From Marinobacter zhejiangensis (GTDB lineage: Bacteria > Pseudomonadota > Gammaproteobacteria > Pseudomonadales > Oleiphilaceae), in NCBI RefSeq assembly GCF_900114775.1, contig NZ_FOUE01000006.1:164816-228815 (forward strand): a DNA stretch of 64,000 nucleotides, written 5' to 3'. Under the pieces are notes generated by a model. The model was not told the DNA's origin. It saw nothing but the letters and a program-made list of their open reading frames with translations, and searched no databases. Below, piece by piece: positions 33,941 to 41,244 of the stretch. The first letter of the stretch is position 1. Each line of letters opens with the position of its first letter. The position numbers were made by a program, and so were the translations under genes.

Positions 33941-34713
33941 GTATCCCAGATCTTATTAATGTGACCCAGAAAGGATTCATCATCAAAATACACGGACAGA
34001 TGGATTTCCTTGGTCTTCCCAAAACCAAACATGTATACGGCACTTTGATTCTGACCCTCGACTGTTTCAACCAGACGGTAAGACATCTTACCCAGCTGGT
34101 CAGAACCCGACCGTTGCAGATCCGTTCTATCCGGAGAGGCATGCTCCAGCAACGTATCCATACGCGACTCAATATCTGGGTTATCCGAGTTGTACACCGA
34201 TATCCATAGCGTGATTCCAGGCCTCCACAACACCAGGCTATCGCCATCAACCCTGCGCAGAAGCAGATCATCTGCCGAAAATGACCAGCCGTCGGTCACA
34301 TGGACAACACCTGGACCGACCGGTGTTTGCAAGATCACCTTGGGCTCATCAACATCACCCGAAATGACTTGAAGCCTCCCATCCGGCTTGCGCTCTATCT
34401 CAGTCCCCGGCGGGTATGTCAGGAAGCCAATTATTTCAGGGTCATAGTTTGCAATTGTATTCAGGCTTAGGAGAGAGGTGTTGTTCGGATCGTCGATATA
34501 GTCCTGAGTTTCCCCGCCACCGTAGAAAACCCACCCACTATCGCCTTCGCTTTCTGGCTCATTGCGGAACATGTAGTCCACTTTGCGGCCATCAACAGCA
34601 ATTTTGTCGGTGACAAAGGCAAAACCCAGGTCAGGTATAAGGCGGGTGATCTCGCCCTTTGATAACTTGAACGCCTTATCCAAATGACTCTCCCTATCAC
34701 TTTTATACAACAC
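33919..34713 (-). CDS. DUF2185 (immunity-type) domain protein
   Basis: 264 residues from a GTG start at 34713. An N-terminal DUF2185 domain (roughly residues 25-110) is recognisable by FAFVTDKIAVDGRKVDYMFR, then SGWVFYGGGETQDYIDD and LLSLNTIANYDPEIIGFL. DUF2185 occurs in predicted immunity proteins of polymorphic toxin systems. The remaining ~150 residues, with WRPGITLWISVYNSD and YMFGFGKTKEIHLSVYF, look like a second alpha/beta domain not recognised. No toxin is adjacent. The GTTAGAT core at 34783-34777 lies about 65 bp upstream. Confidence 0.7.
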   Translation of the reverse strand: MLYKSDRESHLDKAFKLSKGEITRLIPDLGFAFVTDKIAVDGRKVDYMFRNEPESEGDSGWVFYGGGETQDYIDDPNNTSLLSLNTIANYDPEIIGFLTYPPGTEIERKPDGRLQVISGDVDEPKVILQTPVGPGVVHVTDGWSFSADDLLLRRVDGDSLVLWRPGITLWISVYNSDNPDIESRMDTLLEHASPDRTDLQRSGSDQLGKMSYRLVETVEGQNQSAVYMFGFGKTKEIHLSVYFDDESFLGHINKIWDTLTYTGL

Positions 34714-34776
34714 ATTTGATGGCGAGATTCCTCGTCCAAATTCCTTTCATTTACAATGTGAGGCGACTCATACGGT

Positions 34777-34830
34777 ATCTAACCCCTCAGGCTGCGGAGC
34801 AAAGTATCCGCAGCCTTGTCTTCTGCGCCT
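34777..34830 (-). repeat. attC-like site with strong hairpin
   Basis: Minus-strand core GTTAGAT (34783-34777) and the arms GGCTGCGGA / TCCGCAGCC (perfect 9-bp stem, 8-base loop, 34791-34816). The distal core near the stop of the next gene is degenerate. It could also serve as a terminator for the small CSC-protein gene. Confidence 0.5.
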
Positions 34831-35047
34831 ACATATACTGTAACTTTCTTCGCTTCTCGCTAAATTTGGCGCCAAAGTGTTTTCTCTTATGGCCGCACAA
34901 ATAACATGAGCAAACACACGGGGTTCTACTGCATTTTCCCAGTACTTTTACCGACTGTCGTGCGTGCCCACCCCAGTAGTTTCTACGATCCTTTTTTATG
35001 CGTTTTACGTGATGTCGCCTTAAGGCACGCTTCGTATCTTTCATCAT
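34829..35047 (-). CDS. small basic protein with CSC-x2-CG cysteine motif
   Basis: 72 residues from an ATG pair at 35047/35044. The sequence ALRRHHVKRIKKDRRNYWGG is followed by a C-terminal CSCYLCGHKRKHFG, the pattern of a small protein family frequent in proteobacteria and phages (typically ...RKNYWG... then CSCWMCGNPRKxxGE). Four cysteines suggest a metal site, and the basic N terminus suggests nucleic-acid binding. An overlapping ORF in another frame (34983-35135, starting MNKHIKSRFRFGRFLEGG) has a better-placed start after the core but no family resemblance. Possibly the true mRNA leader. Confidence 0.65.
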   Translation of the reverse strand: MMKDTKRALRRHHVKRIKKDRRNYWGGHARQSVKVLGKCSRTPCVCSCYLCGHKRKHFGAKFSEKRRKLQYM

Positions 35048-35150
35048 CCAAGTCCCGATTCTCAGTGTTAAATCGGGTGGTCCCTCCTTCGAGAAACCGC
35101 CCAAACCTGAATCGAGACTTAATGTGTTTATTCATGAGATGGCCTATTAA

Positions 35151-35217
35151 ACTTAACGCGGAAATAACCAGCGGGCACTGCGCTGCTGTGTACGCTTGGG
35201 TGAATGATCGGTTATGC
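35151..35217 (-). repeat. attC site
   Basis: 67 bp from GCATAAC (35217-35211), which overlaps the stop codon of the upstream membrane-protein gene, to GTTAAGT (35157-35151). Arms AAGCGTACACAGCAGCGC and GCACTGC-type segments give an imperfect palindrome. Confidence 0.65.
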
Positions 35218-35733
35218 CTTGTACCTCCCGATAAACAGAAGGTGTAATAACCACACGAAGCCTACCAAGGCAGAAAAAAGACAGATCAAGTGCAGCATAG
35301 GCACGCTGATTATATGGTGCAAAACATTTGCGCTGTTCAGCGGGGCCAAAGGCCGAATGTCAGGGTGCATGATACTGTCGAGAAAAACGTGGCTATATGC
35401 ACCAAGGAGCGAACCAACCAACGCAGACAACCAGCTAATACCGTTGCCCAAGTGTAGGCGGGAGTCTTCACTTCGCTTATGCAGAGAGTTCCATGCCTGA
35501 AGCAATCGGCTGAATAACAATCGAACGACCAACATAGCCAGAACTGCAGCGAGTGTAGCGCCTACATACGTATGAAAGAATGCATGGACGGGCCACTTGC
35601 CGTAAACCAGGTTGTAAAGCGACTCCAGATCTATAAACACTTGCGTCAGGGCGAATGCGGATAAACTGAAATGCTTCGGAAGAACTGCTTTAACGACGGC
35701 ACCGGGCCCTAGATGAAACGGAGTGAATGGCAC
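35212..35733 (-). CDS. membrane protein of the metal-dependent-hydrolase-like (YdjM/DUF4184-type) group
   Basis: 173 residues. Opens MPFTPFHLGPGAVVKAVLP, with ALTQVFIDLESLYNLVY, then HAFFHTYVGATLAAVLAML and SLLGAYSHVFLDSIMH; conserved His and Asp at helix ends (FHLGP, FIDLE, HAFFH, SHVFLDSIMH) match a family of four- to five-helix membrane proteins annotated as hydrolase-like. Activity is unproven. It is often found as an integron cassette, from general knowledge. The stop lies in an attC core. Confidence 0.75.
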   Translation of the reverse strand: MPFTPFHLGPGAVVKAVLPKHFSLSAFALTQVFIDLESLYNLVYGKWPVHAFFHTYVGATLAAVLAMLVVRLLFSRLLQAWNSLHKRSEDSRLHLGNGISWLSALVGSLLGAYSHVFLDSIMHPDIRPLAPLNSANVLHHIISVPMLHLICLFSALVGFVWLLHLLFIGRYKA

Positions 35734-35782
35734 GGAACCTCCTTAGATATTACGGGTAGCATTCCCACGCTGGATCAATTTT

Positions 35783-36592
35783 TTAGCTTCCCTCTGGCGG
35801 CAGATATTCTACGGCCAATAACTCATCGATTAATTTGAGATCTGAAATTTCTCTCACCGCCCTTTTTAGGCGTTTCTTCAGGTTTGGCTTCAGGTGGGGT
35901 AAAGCAACTTCTGTTGGCATACCTCGCAGCCCCAAAAATATCGCTAAAGCGAAAATATGCTCACTTTCTGATAGATAGCCGCTGCGGCTATATTGCCAGC
36001 CCTGAGAGTCAACATCTGAAAACTGGTGGAAGTTAACTGCCGAGTTCGCCATAAAAATCCCGAACCCTAAAAACGTTGCAGCGATATCAGTGGCAAACTC
36101 CCAATTGTCCCAACCTCCCGGAGGTCCCTCTGGACTTGTAGCGGTTAGATAGTGTGCGAGTTCATGCGCATAGGTAGCTACTAATTGAGTGGGATTTCGC
36201 ACCAGGTCAGGGCTGTAAGTAATGACAATTTCGTTATCACCTTCTACTTCAAAGGTTCCAAGCGGTGCCTTAGGAGCATTCTGAATAATTAACGTTGGGG
36301 CTACTCGTGGGTCGGCCTCTTCTTGTTCTTCTAGTCTGCACGGCCATTCTTCCATGCCAGCGTATTTTTTTACGGCATGGAAGGTCGCAATCGCAGCTTC
36401 GTTCTCAGTTTCAACACTTGATGGGAAATAATCTCTGGTGGGTAAGACTAACTGTGTGCCCTCGTAGAACTCTTTTCCACCAAAGTGTCTGAGAAGCCAT
36501 TTGAAAGTAGCAACCTGAAACTCAGTATCTTCTCTCGAGAGAATTTCTTTTGACCTTAATATCCCTAGCATGCTCAATCCATATTTACGCAT
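35783..36592 (-). CDS. zinc-metallopeptidase-like protein (HExxH)
   Basis: 269 residues with the start at the ATG inside the GTTATGC core (36592-36590); a longer reading from 36742 would cross two attC-like sites. The central LVATYAHELAHYLTATSPEG holds HELAH (HExxH), with WDNWEFATDIAATFLGFG about 20 residues later offering a third ligand (Glu or Asp). This is the gluzincin/metzincin-like active-site layout, without signal peptide or propeptide. The N-terminal part contains LVLPTRDYFPSSVE. Substrate unknown. Confidence 0.7.
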   Translation of the reverse strand: MRKYGLSMLGILRSKEILSREDTEFQVATFKWLLRHFGGKEFYEGTQLVLPTRDYFPSSVETENEAAIATFHAVKKYAGMEEWPCRLEEQEEADPRVAPTLIIQNAPKAPLGTFEVEGDNEIVITYSPDLVRNPTQLVATYAHELAHYLTATSPEGPPGGWDNWEFATDIAATFLGFGIFMANSAVNFHQFSDVDSQGWQYSRSGYLSESEHIFALAIFLGLRGMPTEVALPHLKPNLKKRLKRAVREISDLKLIDELLAVEYLPPEGS

Positions 36593-36645
36593 AACGCCCG
36601 GCACATACTCAGGCTTGAAACGACAGCCTGACAACGGGCCCCATG
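36589..36645 (-). repeat. attC-like site
   Basis: Minus-strand R' core GTTATGC (36595-36589) in front of the metallopeptidase gene. GCCCG/CGGGC and TCAGGCT/AGCCTGA pair in nested order around a 9-base loop. The outer core is degenerate. The ~100 bp to the next site (36747) hold no gene and look like a decayed cassette. Confidence 0.55.
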
Positions 36646-36746
36646 ACGTCAGAACGCATTTTAAGCACGGGGCATGTCCGTCCGTGCATGCTCCTTGATC
36701 ACGAGTTTGAGCGAGGCCCCCACCACTCTTACTGACCACCATCTCG

Positions 36747-36804
36747 ACTTAACGCTAAGCACCACGATGTGCTTTGGTGGAGCCGATGATGTGTTTGGTT
36801 AGGA
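36747..36804 (-). repeat. attC site
   Basis: 58 bp from TCCTAAC (36804-36798) to GTTAAGT (36753-36747). CACATC...GATGTG-like arms and AAAGCACATCGTGGTGCTT fold. The 3' end of the preceding gene, including its stop codon, lies inside the site. Confidence 0.65.
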
Positions 36805-37162
36805 GTGTTCCTAAGCTCGCAACGAAAGCACTGAAAAATACGACCAGCACAGCATCTTTAATAACAGACATAGTGTTCAAAACCCGATAGATGCCTTCAA
36901 ATTGCCTTCCAAGCAGCGCGAAGAACAGTACCAATACCAAGTAGCCTAACGCCGTTGCCGCCGGTTGTACCAATTGAGTCGCGACAGGCTTCGTCTCGAA
37001 ATACCGAATGCGGCTCAACGTAGCCTGGGAAACCCAATAGGACACACCAGCAAGGCCGACAGACCAAAAGTAGGGATTGTGAGAGTGCTCTACAACTGGC
37101 CACTTGCCTGCTACGGACACCACAAATGCTAGTACAAAGTAAAAGTAATGAATCACAGGCAT
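36755..37162 (-). CDS. membrane protein (cassette gene)
   Basis: 135 residues with about four transmembrane helices (VIHYFYFVLAFVVSVAGKW, FWSVGLAGVSYWVSQATL, LVLVLFFALLGRQFEGIY and DAVLVVFFSAFVASLGTLL). The ATG at 37162 directly follows the GTTAGAT core (37169-37163), while a start five codons upstream would lie before that core. No family recognised. Confidence 0.65.
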   Translation of the reverse strand: MPVIHYFYFVLAFVVSVAGKWPVVEHSHNPYFWSVGLAGVSYWVSQATLSRIRYFETKPVATQLVQPAATALGYLVLVLFFALLGRQFEGIYRVLNTMSVIKDAVLVVFFSAFVASLGTLLTKHIIGSTKAHRGA

Positions 37163-37215
37163 ATCTAACGTCTGCATAAAGTGCCCCGTCAGACACCGCT
37201 TTCAACACGTTTGTG
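37163..37215 (-). repeat. attC-like site
   Basis: Minus-strand R' core GTTAGAT (37169-37163) immediately before a cassette start. CAGAC and GTCTG arms lie 22 bp apart. The distal core (CACAAAC) is weak. Confidence 0.45.
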
Positions 37216-37226
37216 GCATGCCATTC

Positions 37227-37778
37227 TCAGTCCTCGTAGCGGTATGGCGGGGGGCTACCAATCTTTTCCGTCAACTTATGCGATAGATAGCCTGTTGCCC
37301 CATTAAGCAGGTCTCGGGATGCCCCCTCGTAACCATCCCAGGTGCCAAGTTCTTCCGGGGGGCGAAGTATCTCCTTCATTCGCTCAAGGAAAATAGGGTC
37401 TTCGCCCGCAAAAATCTCCGGTCCTCCGCAGATAAGCGCCCGTGCGAAATTATCGGTCTCTCCCTGAGGGTTCTCACCCAGCCCGTTGAACGTAAGCCCC
37501 ACAAAAAGGTGGAAGAGTGGGTTTCCAGCGACCACGCCGGTATCTGCAAATCCTTGCTGCAAACCAGCCAGCGCATCAAATGCTTCGTCAAAATCGCCAT
37601 GCTGAATCGCCGCATTTGCGATTGCTAACAGCAGCCAGACGCGCTTTACCCGGTCAGGTTGCAGTTCCCGTGAGTGCGACCAAGCCTGTTGATACGCATT
37701 CAACGCATCACCCGGGTTGCCGGAAAACATGCTGTTGTCGCCCTCAGCGATCAGCCTGTTAAGCTCTTGGTTATCCAT
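37227..37778 (-). CDS. TPR-like hypothetical protein (cassette gene)
   Basis: 183 residues from the ATG at 37778. Two helix-turn-helix repeats of TPR type are visible (GNPGDALNAYQQAWSHSRE and HGDFDEAFDALAGLQQGF), then LFHLFVGLTFNGLGE and a polar C-terminal region ending PPPYRYED. No enzyme motif. Probably a protein-binding module; unknown partner. Flanked by weak attC-like sequences. Confidence 0.65.
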   Translation of the reverse strand: MDNQELNRLIAEGDNSMFSGNPGDALNAYQQAWSHSRELQPDRVKRVWLLLAIANAAIQHGDFDEAFDALAGLQQGFADTGVVAGNPLFHLFVGLTFNGLGENPQGETDNFARALICGGPEIFAGEDPIFLERMKEILRPPEELGTWDGYEGASRDLLNGATGYLSHKLTEKIGSPPPYRYED

Positions 37779-37858
37779 GAACCGTCTACCACTCCTGTTT
37801 GATAACGCACCAATCACCGGGTCAACGGAGTAGCGCTTTTTATAATGAGTCAAACCAA

Positions 37859-38422
37859 CTATGACTCTGAGCAAAACTCGCTTTCAAAAAACGCTTTTTC
37901 CCATACTTCCAGGTGTTCATTCGCTTCACGATAAAACTCTGGGCTCACCTCATCCAATATGGAACTTTCATTTCCTAATAATTCTATAGCGGTATCTTTT
38001 TTACTGTCTGCGCCAAAGAAGTAGTTATACTCAACCAGATAACCACAAGTACTTTCTTCGTCAACATACCGACAAACACTACGAAGCACGCTTAAGTCAC
38101 GAACCAGATCTATGTAGTTGTGACCGCCGCCAAGCCTGTAAATCTTCCAGACATTACTTCCCGGATCGTACACCTCTTTGCAACCTTCCAAGTGCACATC
38201 CTCAGACCAAACCTGGAAATAATCCCCTACCGTTTTACAGATGCCATAGCCAATATCTTGTATATCTTTTTCGGTAATCCTGCTGCCGGAATACTCCTTC
38301 CCTTCAAGCCAATTCAGCCAGTCTTTGTAAATACCAGGTGATGGAATATCACTACTCAGGAACCGGCTTCGTGCCTCGGGTGATATCTTTACTTTCAAGA
38401 ATAATGACATGCCAAACTCCAT
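37859..38422 (-). CDS. hypothetical protein, 187 aa
   Basis: Acidic soluble protein beginning MEFGMSLFLKVKISPEARSR. Contains YNYFFGADSKKDTAIELLG and several Cys residues not arranged as a metal site. No family recognised. Start may also be the second ATG at 38410, which has GGAG 7 bp upstream. Low G+C relative to core genes. Confidence 0.55.
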   Translation of the reverse strand: MEFGMSLFLKVKISPEARSRFLSSDIPSPGIYKDWLNWLEGKEYSGSRITEKDIQDIGYGICKTVGDYFQVWSEDVHLEGCKEVYDPGSNVWKIYRLGGGHNYIDLVRDLSVLRSVCRYVDEESTCGYLVEYNYFFGADSKKDTAIELLGNESSILDEVSPEFYREANEHLEVWEKAFFESEFCSES

Positions 38423-38452
38423 TCTTCCTTGAGACGGTTATCGTCCACTAAT

Positions 38453-38848
38453 TCACTGATTATGTGATTTCAGGTGGCCGAGCAATCTCACAATTTTTTG
38501 CCGCTCTTTATACGACTTGAGGGCACTGGGCAACTTCGTTAACCAATGCAGATGCTGATAACCTTGTCCTAGCCAAGACTCTTCCGCTAAGGAACGAGTG
38601 GTTGGCAGATTCTTCTGAGACAGAACGTCGATGCAGTGTTCTACCTCCTCCATGCTGGAAAAAGAGAGCTCATACCCTTTTGCCTCAACCTTGGAGACAG
38701 GGTAGCCCTTTCCGACCTCAGGTTGCGGGAGAGGAGGATCAAATTTAGTAGCTCCAGACCAGTGCTCGCAATCCAAGGGGCGGTGAACCACCAAGCTTGC
38801 CGGGCTGGGGCGATATTCCTTCACGTATTCGACCCAATATTTGGACAT
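38453..38848 (-). CDS. hypothetical protein, 131 aa
   Basis: Begins MSKYWVEYVKEYRPSPASLV and ends in a basic helix (LKSYKERQKIVRLLGHLKSH). No family recognised; no membrane segment. It lies just downstream of the damaged toxin gene, whose shifted frame runs up to its start. Confidence 0.55.
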   Translation of the reverse strand: MSKYWVEYVKEYRPSPASLVVHRPLDCEHWSGATKFDPPLPQPEVGKGYPVSKVEAKGYELSFSSMEEVEHCIDVLSQKNLPTTRSLAEESWLGQGYQHLHWLTKLPSALKSYKERQKIVRLLGHLKSHNQ

Positions 38849-39223
38849 TCAGTTACCCCTGATTTCCTGCACTCGCCTGGTCCTAACACTCGGCTCGCCG
38901 AGCAAAATTTTGATGACGTCTTTGCCGTGCTTGCCCTTATTAAAGCCTGCCCAGCCAGTACTGTGGAAGCCGGCGGTCATGGGCGACGGCCAGAACCTGA
39001 AAACCGTCAGGTAAACGATAGATAGAGGAAATCGGTGAAGGGACGCTCTGCGAATATCTGGTGGCAACTCGACTTGCCAGGCTTTCGGTGACTCGCCAAT
39101 TAATTTGGCCAGGGCCTCAAATTCCTCTATGAGGGCGCCACCCAATCCCGGAACCTTTGACTCGTAATAGCCAACTGACTCCAGGAACTCGGCCTCCGCT
39201 GCCGGGTGAAAAGAATAATTCAT
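38849..39223 (-). pseudogene. RelE/ParE-family toxin gene, probably frameshifted
   Basis: The first ~75 residues are a good ParE N-terminal half: YSFHPAAEAEFLESVGYYES, then GESPKAWQVELPPDIRRASL and HRFPLSIVYL. After VYL the annotated frame reads TVFRFWPSPMTAGFHSTGW, but the next frame reads GFQVLAVAHDRRLPQYWLGR and then stops (TAA about 38939), which is exactly the expected ParE C terminus. Restoring one CCTG unit at about 39009 (CCTGACGG to CCTGCCTGACGG) would rejoin the frames. The toxin is therefore probably inactive, unless the sequence has an error. Confidence 0.75.
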
Positions 39224-39444
39224 TTGATGAGAGCTCGAGCCTTCCTCATAACCTCCTCGCCAGACACAGTCTGAACCGTACCATTGTCGATCTCGTCACC
39301 CCTGCGCCGGGCCTCAAGCAACCAATCGGACCTGAGCTCTTCTTCTGATGGAGAGTCGAGGCTCAACACTAGTCGTTGGATCAATTGAACTCGCTCCTCT
39401 TTGGGAAGATGAAGCGCCTCGTCTTCAATTTTCTGGAGATTCAT
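39220..39444 (-). CDS. addiction-module antitoxin (TIGR02574-like)
   Basis: 74 residues from the ATG at 39444. The sequence KIEDEALHLPKEERVQLIQR followed by LSLDSPSEEE and WLLEARRRGDEIDNG and a C-terminal VSGEEVMRKAR matches the small antitoxins usually paired with RelE/ParE toxins. It overlaps the toxin gene by 4 bp. Antitoxin likely binds the toxin through its C-terminal half. With the toxin broken it may persist as a free antitoxin. Confidence 0.8.
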   Translation of the reverse strand: MNLQKIEDEALHLPKEERVQLIQRLVLSLDSPSEEELRSDWLLEARRRGDEIDNGTVQTVSGEEVMRKARALIK

Positions 39445-39460
39445 GGAACACCTCTCGTTC

Positions 39461-39520
39461 ACATATCGCCCAATTCTGGCACGGATAGGTATCAGGTGCC
39501 ATGACCCGGTTTTTCCTCCT
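39461..39520 (-). repeat. attC-like site
   Basis: TGGCAC/GTGCCA arms around a 13-base spacer lie between ACATATC (off-consensus core next to the antitoxin start) and GGTTTTTC. Position between two cassettes fits, but both cores are degenerate. Confidence 0.4.
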
Positions 39521-39524
39521 GGTC

Positions 39525-39851
39525 CTACCCCCGATGCGCTGCCATGAATTGATGCTCTATGACTTCATAGTGTTGCACCGAGAGGTCAGGCTCAAGCTGA
39601 TAAGCTGCGTCTTCAGGATATAAGCGCGCCACCGAAATATCGCTGCCAGCAAAAGCCTCGATTGATTCGAGTTTGTCCCAGTATGTAATGAGAGTGAGCT
39701 CAACTTTGCCATCGGAGGAGCGGTGGAAAATCTGTGCGCCGAGAAACCCAGGAGTTGCGGAAGAATCTTTGATCCCGGTTTCATAAAGATAGCTCGTGAA
39801 TCCTTTACTGTGGACATCAGGCACTCGGCATTTCCATTCTCTGGCGATCAT
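39525..39851 (-). CDS. antibiotic biosynthesis monooxygenase (ABM) domain protein
   Basis: 108 residues. Single ferredoxin-like ABM domain: it starts MIAREWKCRVPDVHSKGFTS, then GFLGAQIFHRSSDGKVELTL and TYWDKLESIEAFAGSDI. Members range from quinol monooxygenases to heme-degrading enzymes; the conserved pattern alone does not prove activity. Cassette gene, preceded by the attC at 39876. Confidence 0.75.
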   Translation of the reverse strand: MIAREWKCRVPDVHSKGFTSYLYETGIKDSSATPGFLGAQIFHRSSDGKVELTLITYWDKLESIEAFAGSDISVARLYPEDAAYQLEPDLSVQHYEVIEHQFMAAHRG

Positions 39852-39875
39852 TACTACACACTCTCCGTTACGCTT

Positions 39876-39968
39876 GCATAAACGGCGGCTTTTGCGCAGA
39901 GAAGCGGAAAGAAAGCCGTCCGGTGGAGGCCCTTCAGGGCCGGAACGAATTTAATGCACTGGTTAGAT
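39876..39968 (-). repeat. attC site, type B
   Basis: 93 bp from ATCTAAC (39968-39962) to GTTTATGC (39883-39876). The first ~55 bases, with CAGTGCATTAAATTCGTTCC and GGCCCTGAAGGGCC, closely match the site at 19934-20017. The end half is different and the R' core has one extra T. Confidence 0.75.
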
Positions 39969-40316
39969 TTTTTTGAGCGGGCGGGATAATCCATACCCAA
40001 AAACTCCATAGCCGGTGATGGCTACAATAGCCAACCCCCACGCATTACGTAATTCCAAAACATCAGCCTGGAATACCAGTGCAAACATCATTGCAACTAT
40101 TGCCATGGCAAACCAACCAAGACAAAAAGTGAGCTTAGGGCAAGCTTTAACTTCATGACGGCCGTATAGAATAAAGTAAATTCCAACGAACCCCAGCCAA
40201 AACGCTATGAAGGAACAATTCTCCTCAAAGGCTTCGCTGCTGCAATAACTGCGACCCCGAGCGAGCGCGTCTCCGCTGATGGTAATCAAGACTACTGAGG
40301 CGAGAAATCTGGTCAT
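39963..40316 (-). CDS. small membrane protein (cassette gene)
   Basis: 117 residues from the ATG at 40316 (the longer reading begins upstream of the GTTAGAT core). Three membrane helices (FLASVVLITISGDALA, FIAFWLGFVGIYFILYG and LGWFAMAIVAMMFALVFQA) plus a final hydrophobic stretch. No family recognised. Stop lies inside the next attC core. Confidence 0.65.
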   Translation of the reverse strand: MTRFLASVVLITISGDALARGRSYCSSEAFEENCSFIAFWLGFVGIYFILYGRHEVKACPKLTFCLGWFAMAIVAMMFALVFQADVLELRNAWGLAIVAITGYGVFGYGLSRPLKKI

Positions 40317-40325
40317 TGAAGCAAA

Positions 40326-40370
40326 ATCTAACGCCGCCAGCACGTGCAGCTTTGATTTGCTATGTTCTTC
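40326..40370 (-). repeat. short attC-like site
   Basis: Minus-strand R' core GTTAGAT (40332-40326) before a cassette start and a CAGCACGTGCAG palindrome at 40339-40350. At about 45 bp it is shorter than a functional attC and the other core is not found. Confidence 0.35.
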
Positions 40371-40653
40371 ATGGCGTAAAAATATGCATAAAAAATGATG
40401 ATATTAAAAAGAAAGTAGCTAAAAAACCCAATATTAGAGAAACAGGTATATATAACCACTTTCTATTTATTGGCAAAACTACGGCCAACAGACATGGAAT
40501 CAATACAAAGCCAAAGGTATAAGCGAGAGGTATCTCCCAGCCAGGTTTTGAAAAGTTACAAAATACTGTCGGCCAAATTATTCCTGCCGGAACCAGAACA
40601 TATGTAAAACGCATCAAATCCATCTTGTACTTATTTTTTACTATCGTATCCAT
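40369..40653 (-). CDS. small membrane protein (cassette gene)
   Basis: 94 residues from the ATG at 40653, just after the GTTATGT core; the longer reading would start inside the attC. Three helices: FTYVLVPAGIIWPTVF, IPLAYTFGFVLIPCLLAVVL and YIPVSLILGFLATFFLIS. No family recognised. Confidence 0.65.
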   Translation of the reverse strand: MDTIVKNKYKMDLMRFTYVLVPAGIIWPTVFCNFSKPGWEIPLAYTFGFVLIPCLLAVVLPINRKWLYIPVSLILGFLATFFLISSFFMHIFTP

Positions 40654-40668
40654 CGATACTCCGCGTAA

Positions 40669-40752
40669 ACATAACGCTTGCACCATGCGCGCCCACGGAA
40701 TGGAGCCGAAGGCGCAATATAGTGGGCGTCGCCGTGCCTGCACTTGTTATAG
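40669..40752 (-). repeat. attC site, type A
   Basis: 84 bp from the CTATAAC core (40752-40746) to GTTATGT (40675-40669). It is nearly identical to 20415-20498, apart from a few changes that keep the pairing (CCCAC/GTGGG here). Confidence 0.85.
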
Positions 40753-41214
40753 CTTTGCACTTTGCCAAATACCATATTTATGCTGCGATACGTTAATGCA
40801 ATTTTTCTTAAGCCATGCCACGGCCCTTTTGAATTGCTTTTCGATATCGTTACCTGTTTCTGGGGATACATCCATATAGATATCATTAGGAATGGTATCT
40901 ACAAAAAGCCTACCCCTAGAAGGAGCTTTGCCTTCGTTATATAAATCCCTATTCCACTCAATACAAGACCGACCTATGCTTCTAATCTGCCACTCTCCAC
41001 TAGGCAATTGATTAGAAGTGCCAACCACCAAGTCTAAAACCCTCTCATCTATAACTAACCAAGATTTCGCGTCAGCAGACTTTACTAGAGTCTTACCATC
41101 CCAATTTCCAGGGTATATCGAATTGACAACTCGAATAGAATATTTTTTCTGAAGGTAAGAAATCAGCTCGCTCTCATCTTCAGGAGTTAGTATGTGTTGG
41201 ATTTGAATTCCCAT
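40747..41214 (-). CDS. hypothetical protein, 155 aa (cassette gene)
   Basis: Soluble protein starting MGIQIQHILTPEDESELISY, with SWLVIDERVLDLVVGTSNQL and SGEWQIRSIGRSCIEW. No family recognised. It is the first cassette of this block in the direction of transcription; its stop is inside the attC at 40669, and a GTTATAG core-like heptamer lies about 15 bp upstream of the start. Confidence 0.65.
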   Translation of the reverse strand: MGIQIQHILTPEDESELISYLQKKYSIRVVNSIYPGNWDGKTLVKSADAKSWLVIDERVLDLVVGTSNQLPSGEWQIRSIGRSCIEWNRDLYNEGKAPSRGRLFVDTIPNDIYMDVSPETGNDIEKQFKRAVAWLKKNCINVSQHKYGIWQSAKL

Positions 41215-41244
41215 ACCTACCTATTTGGCTATAACATTGATTCA

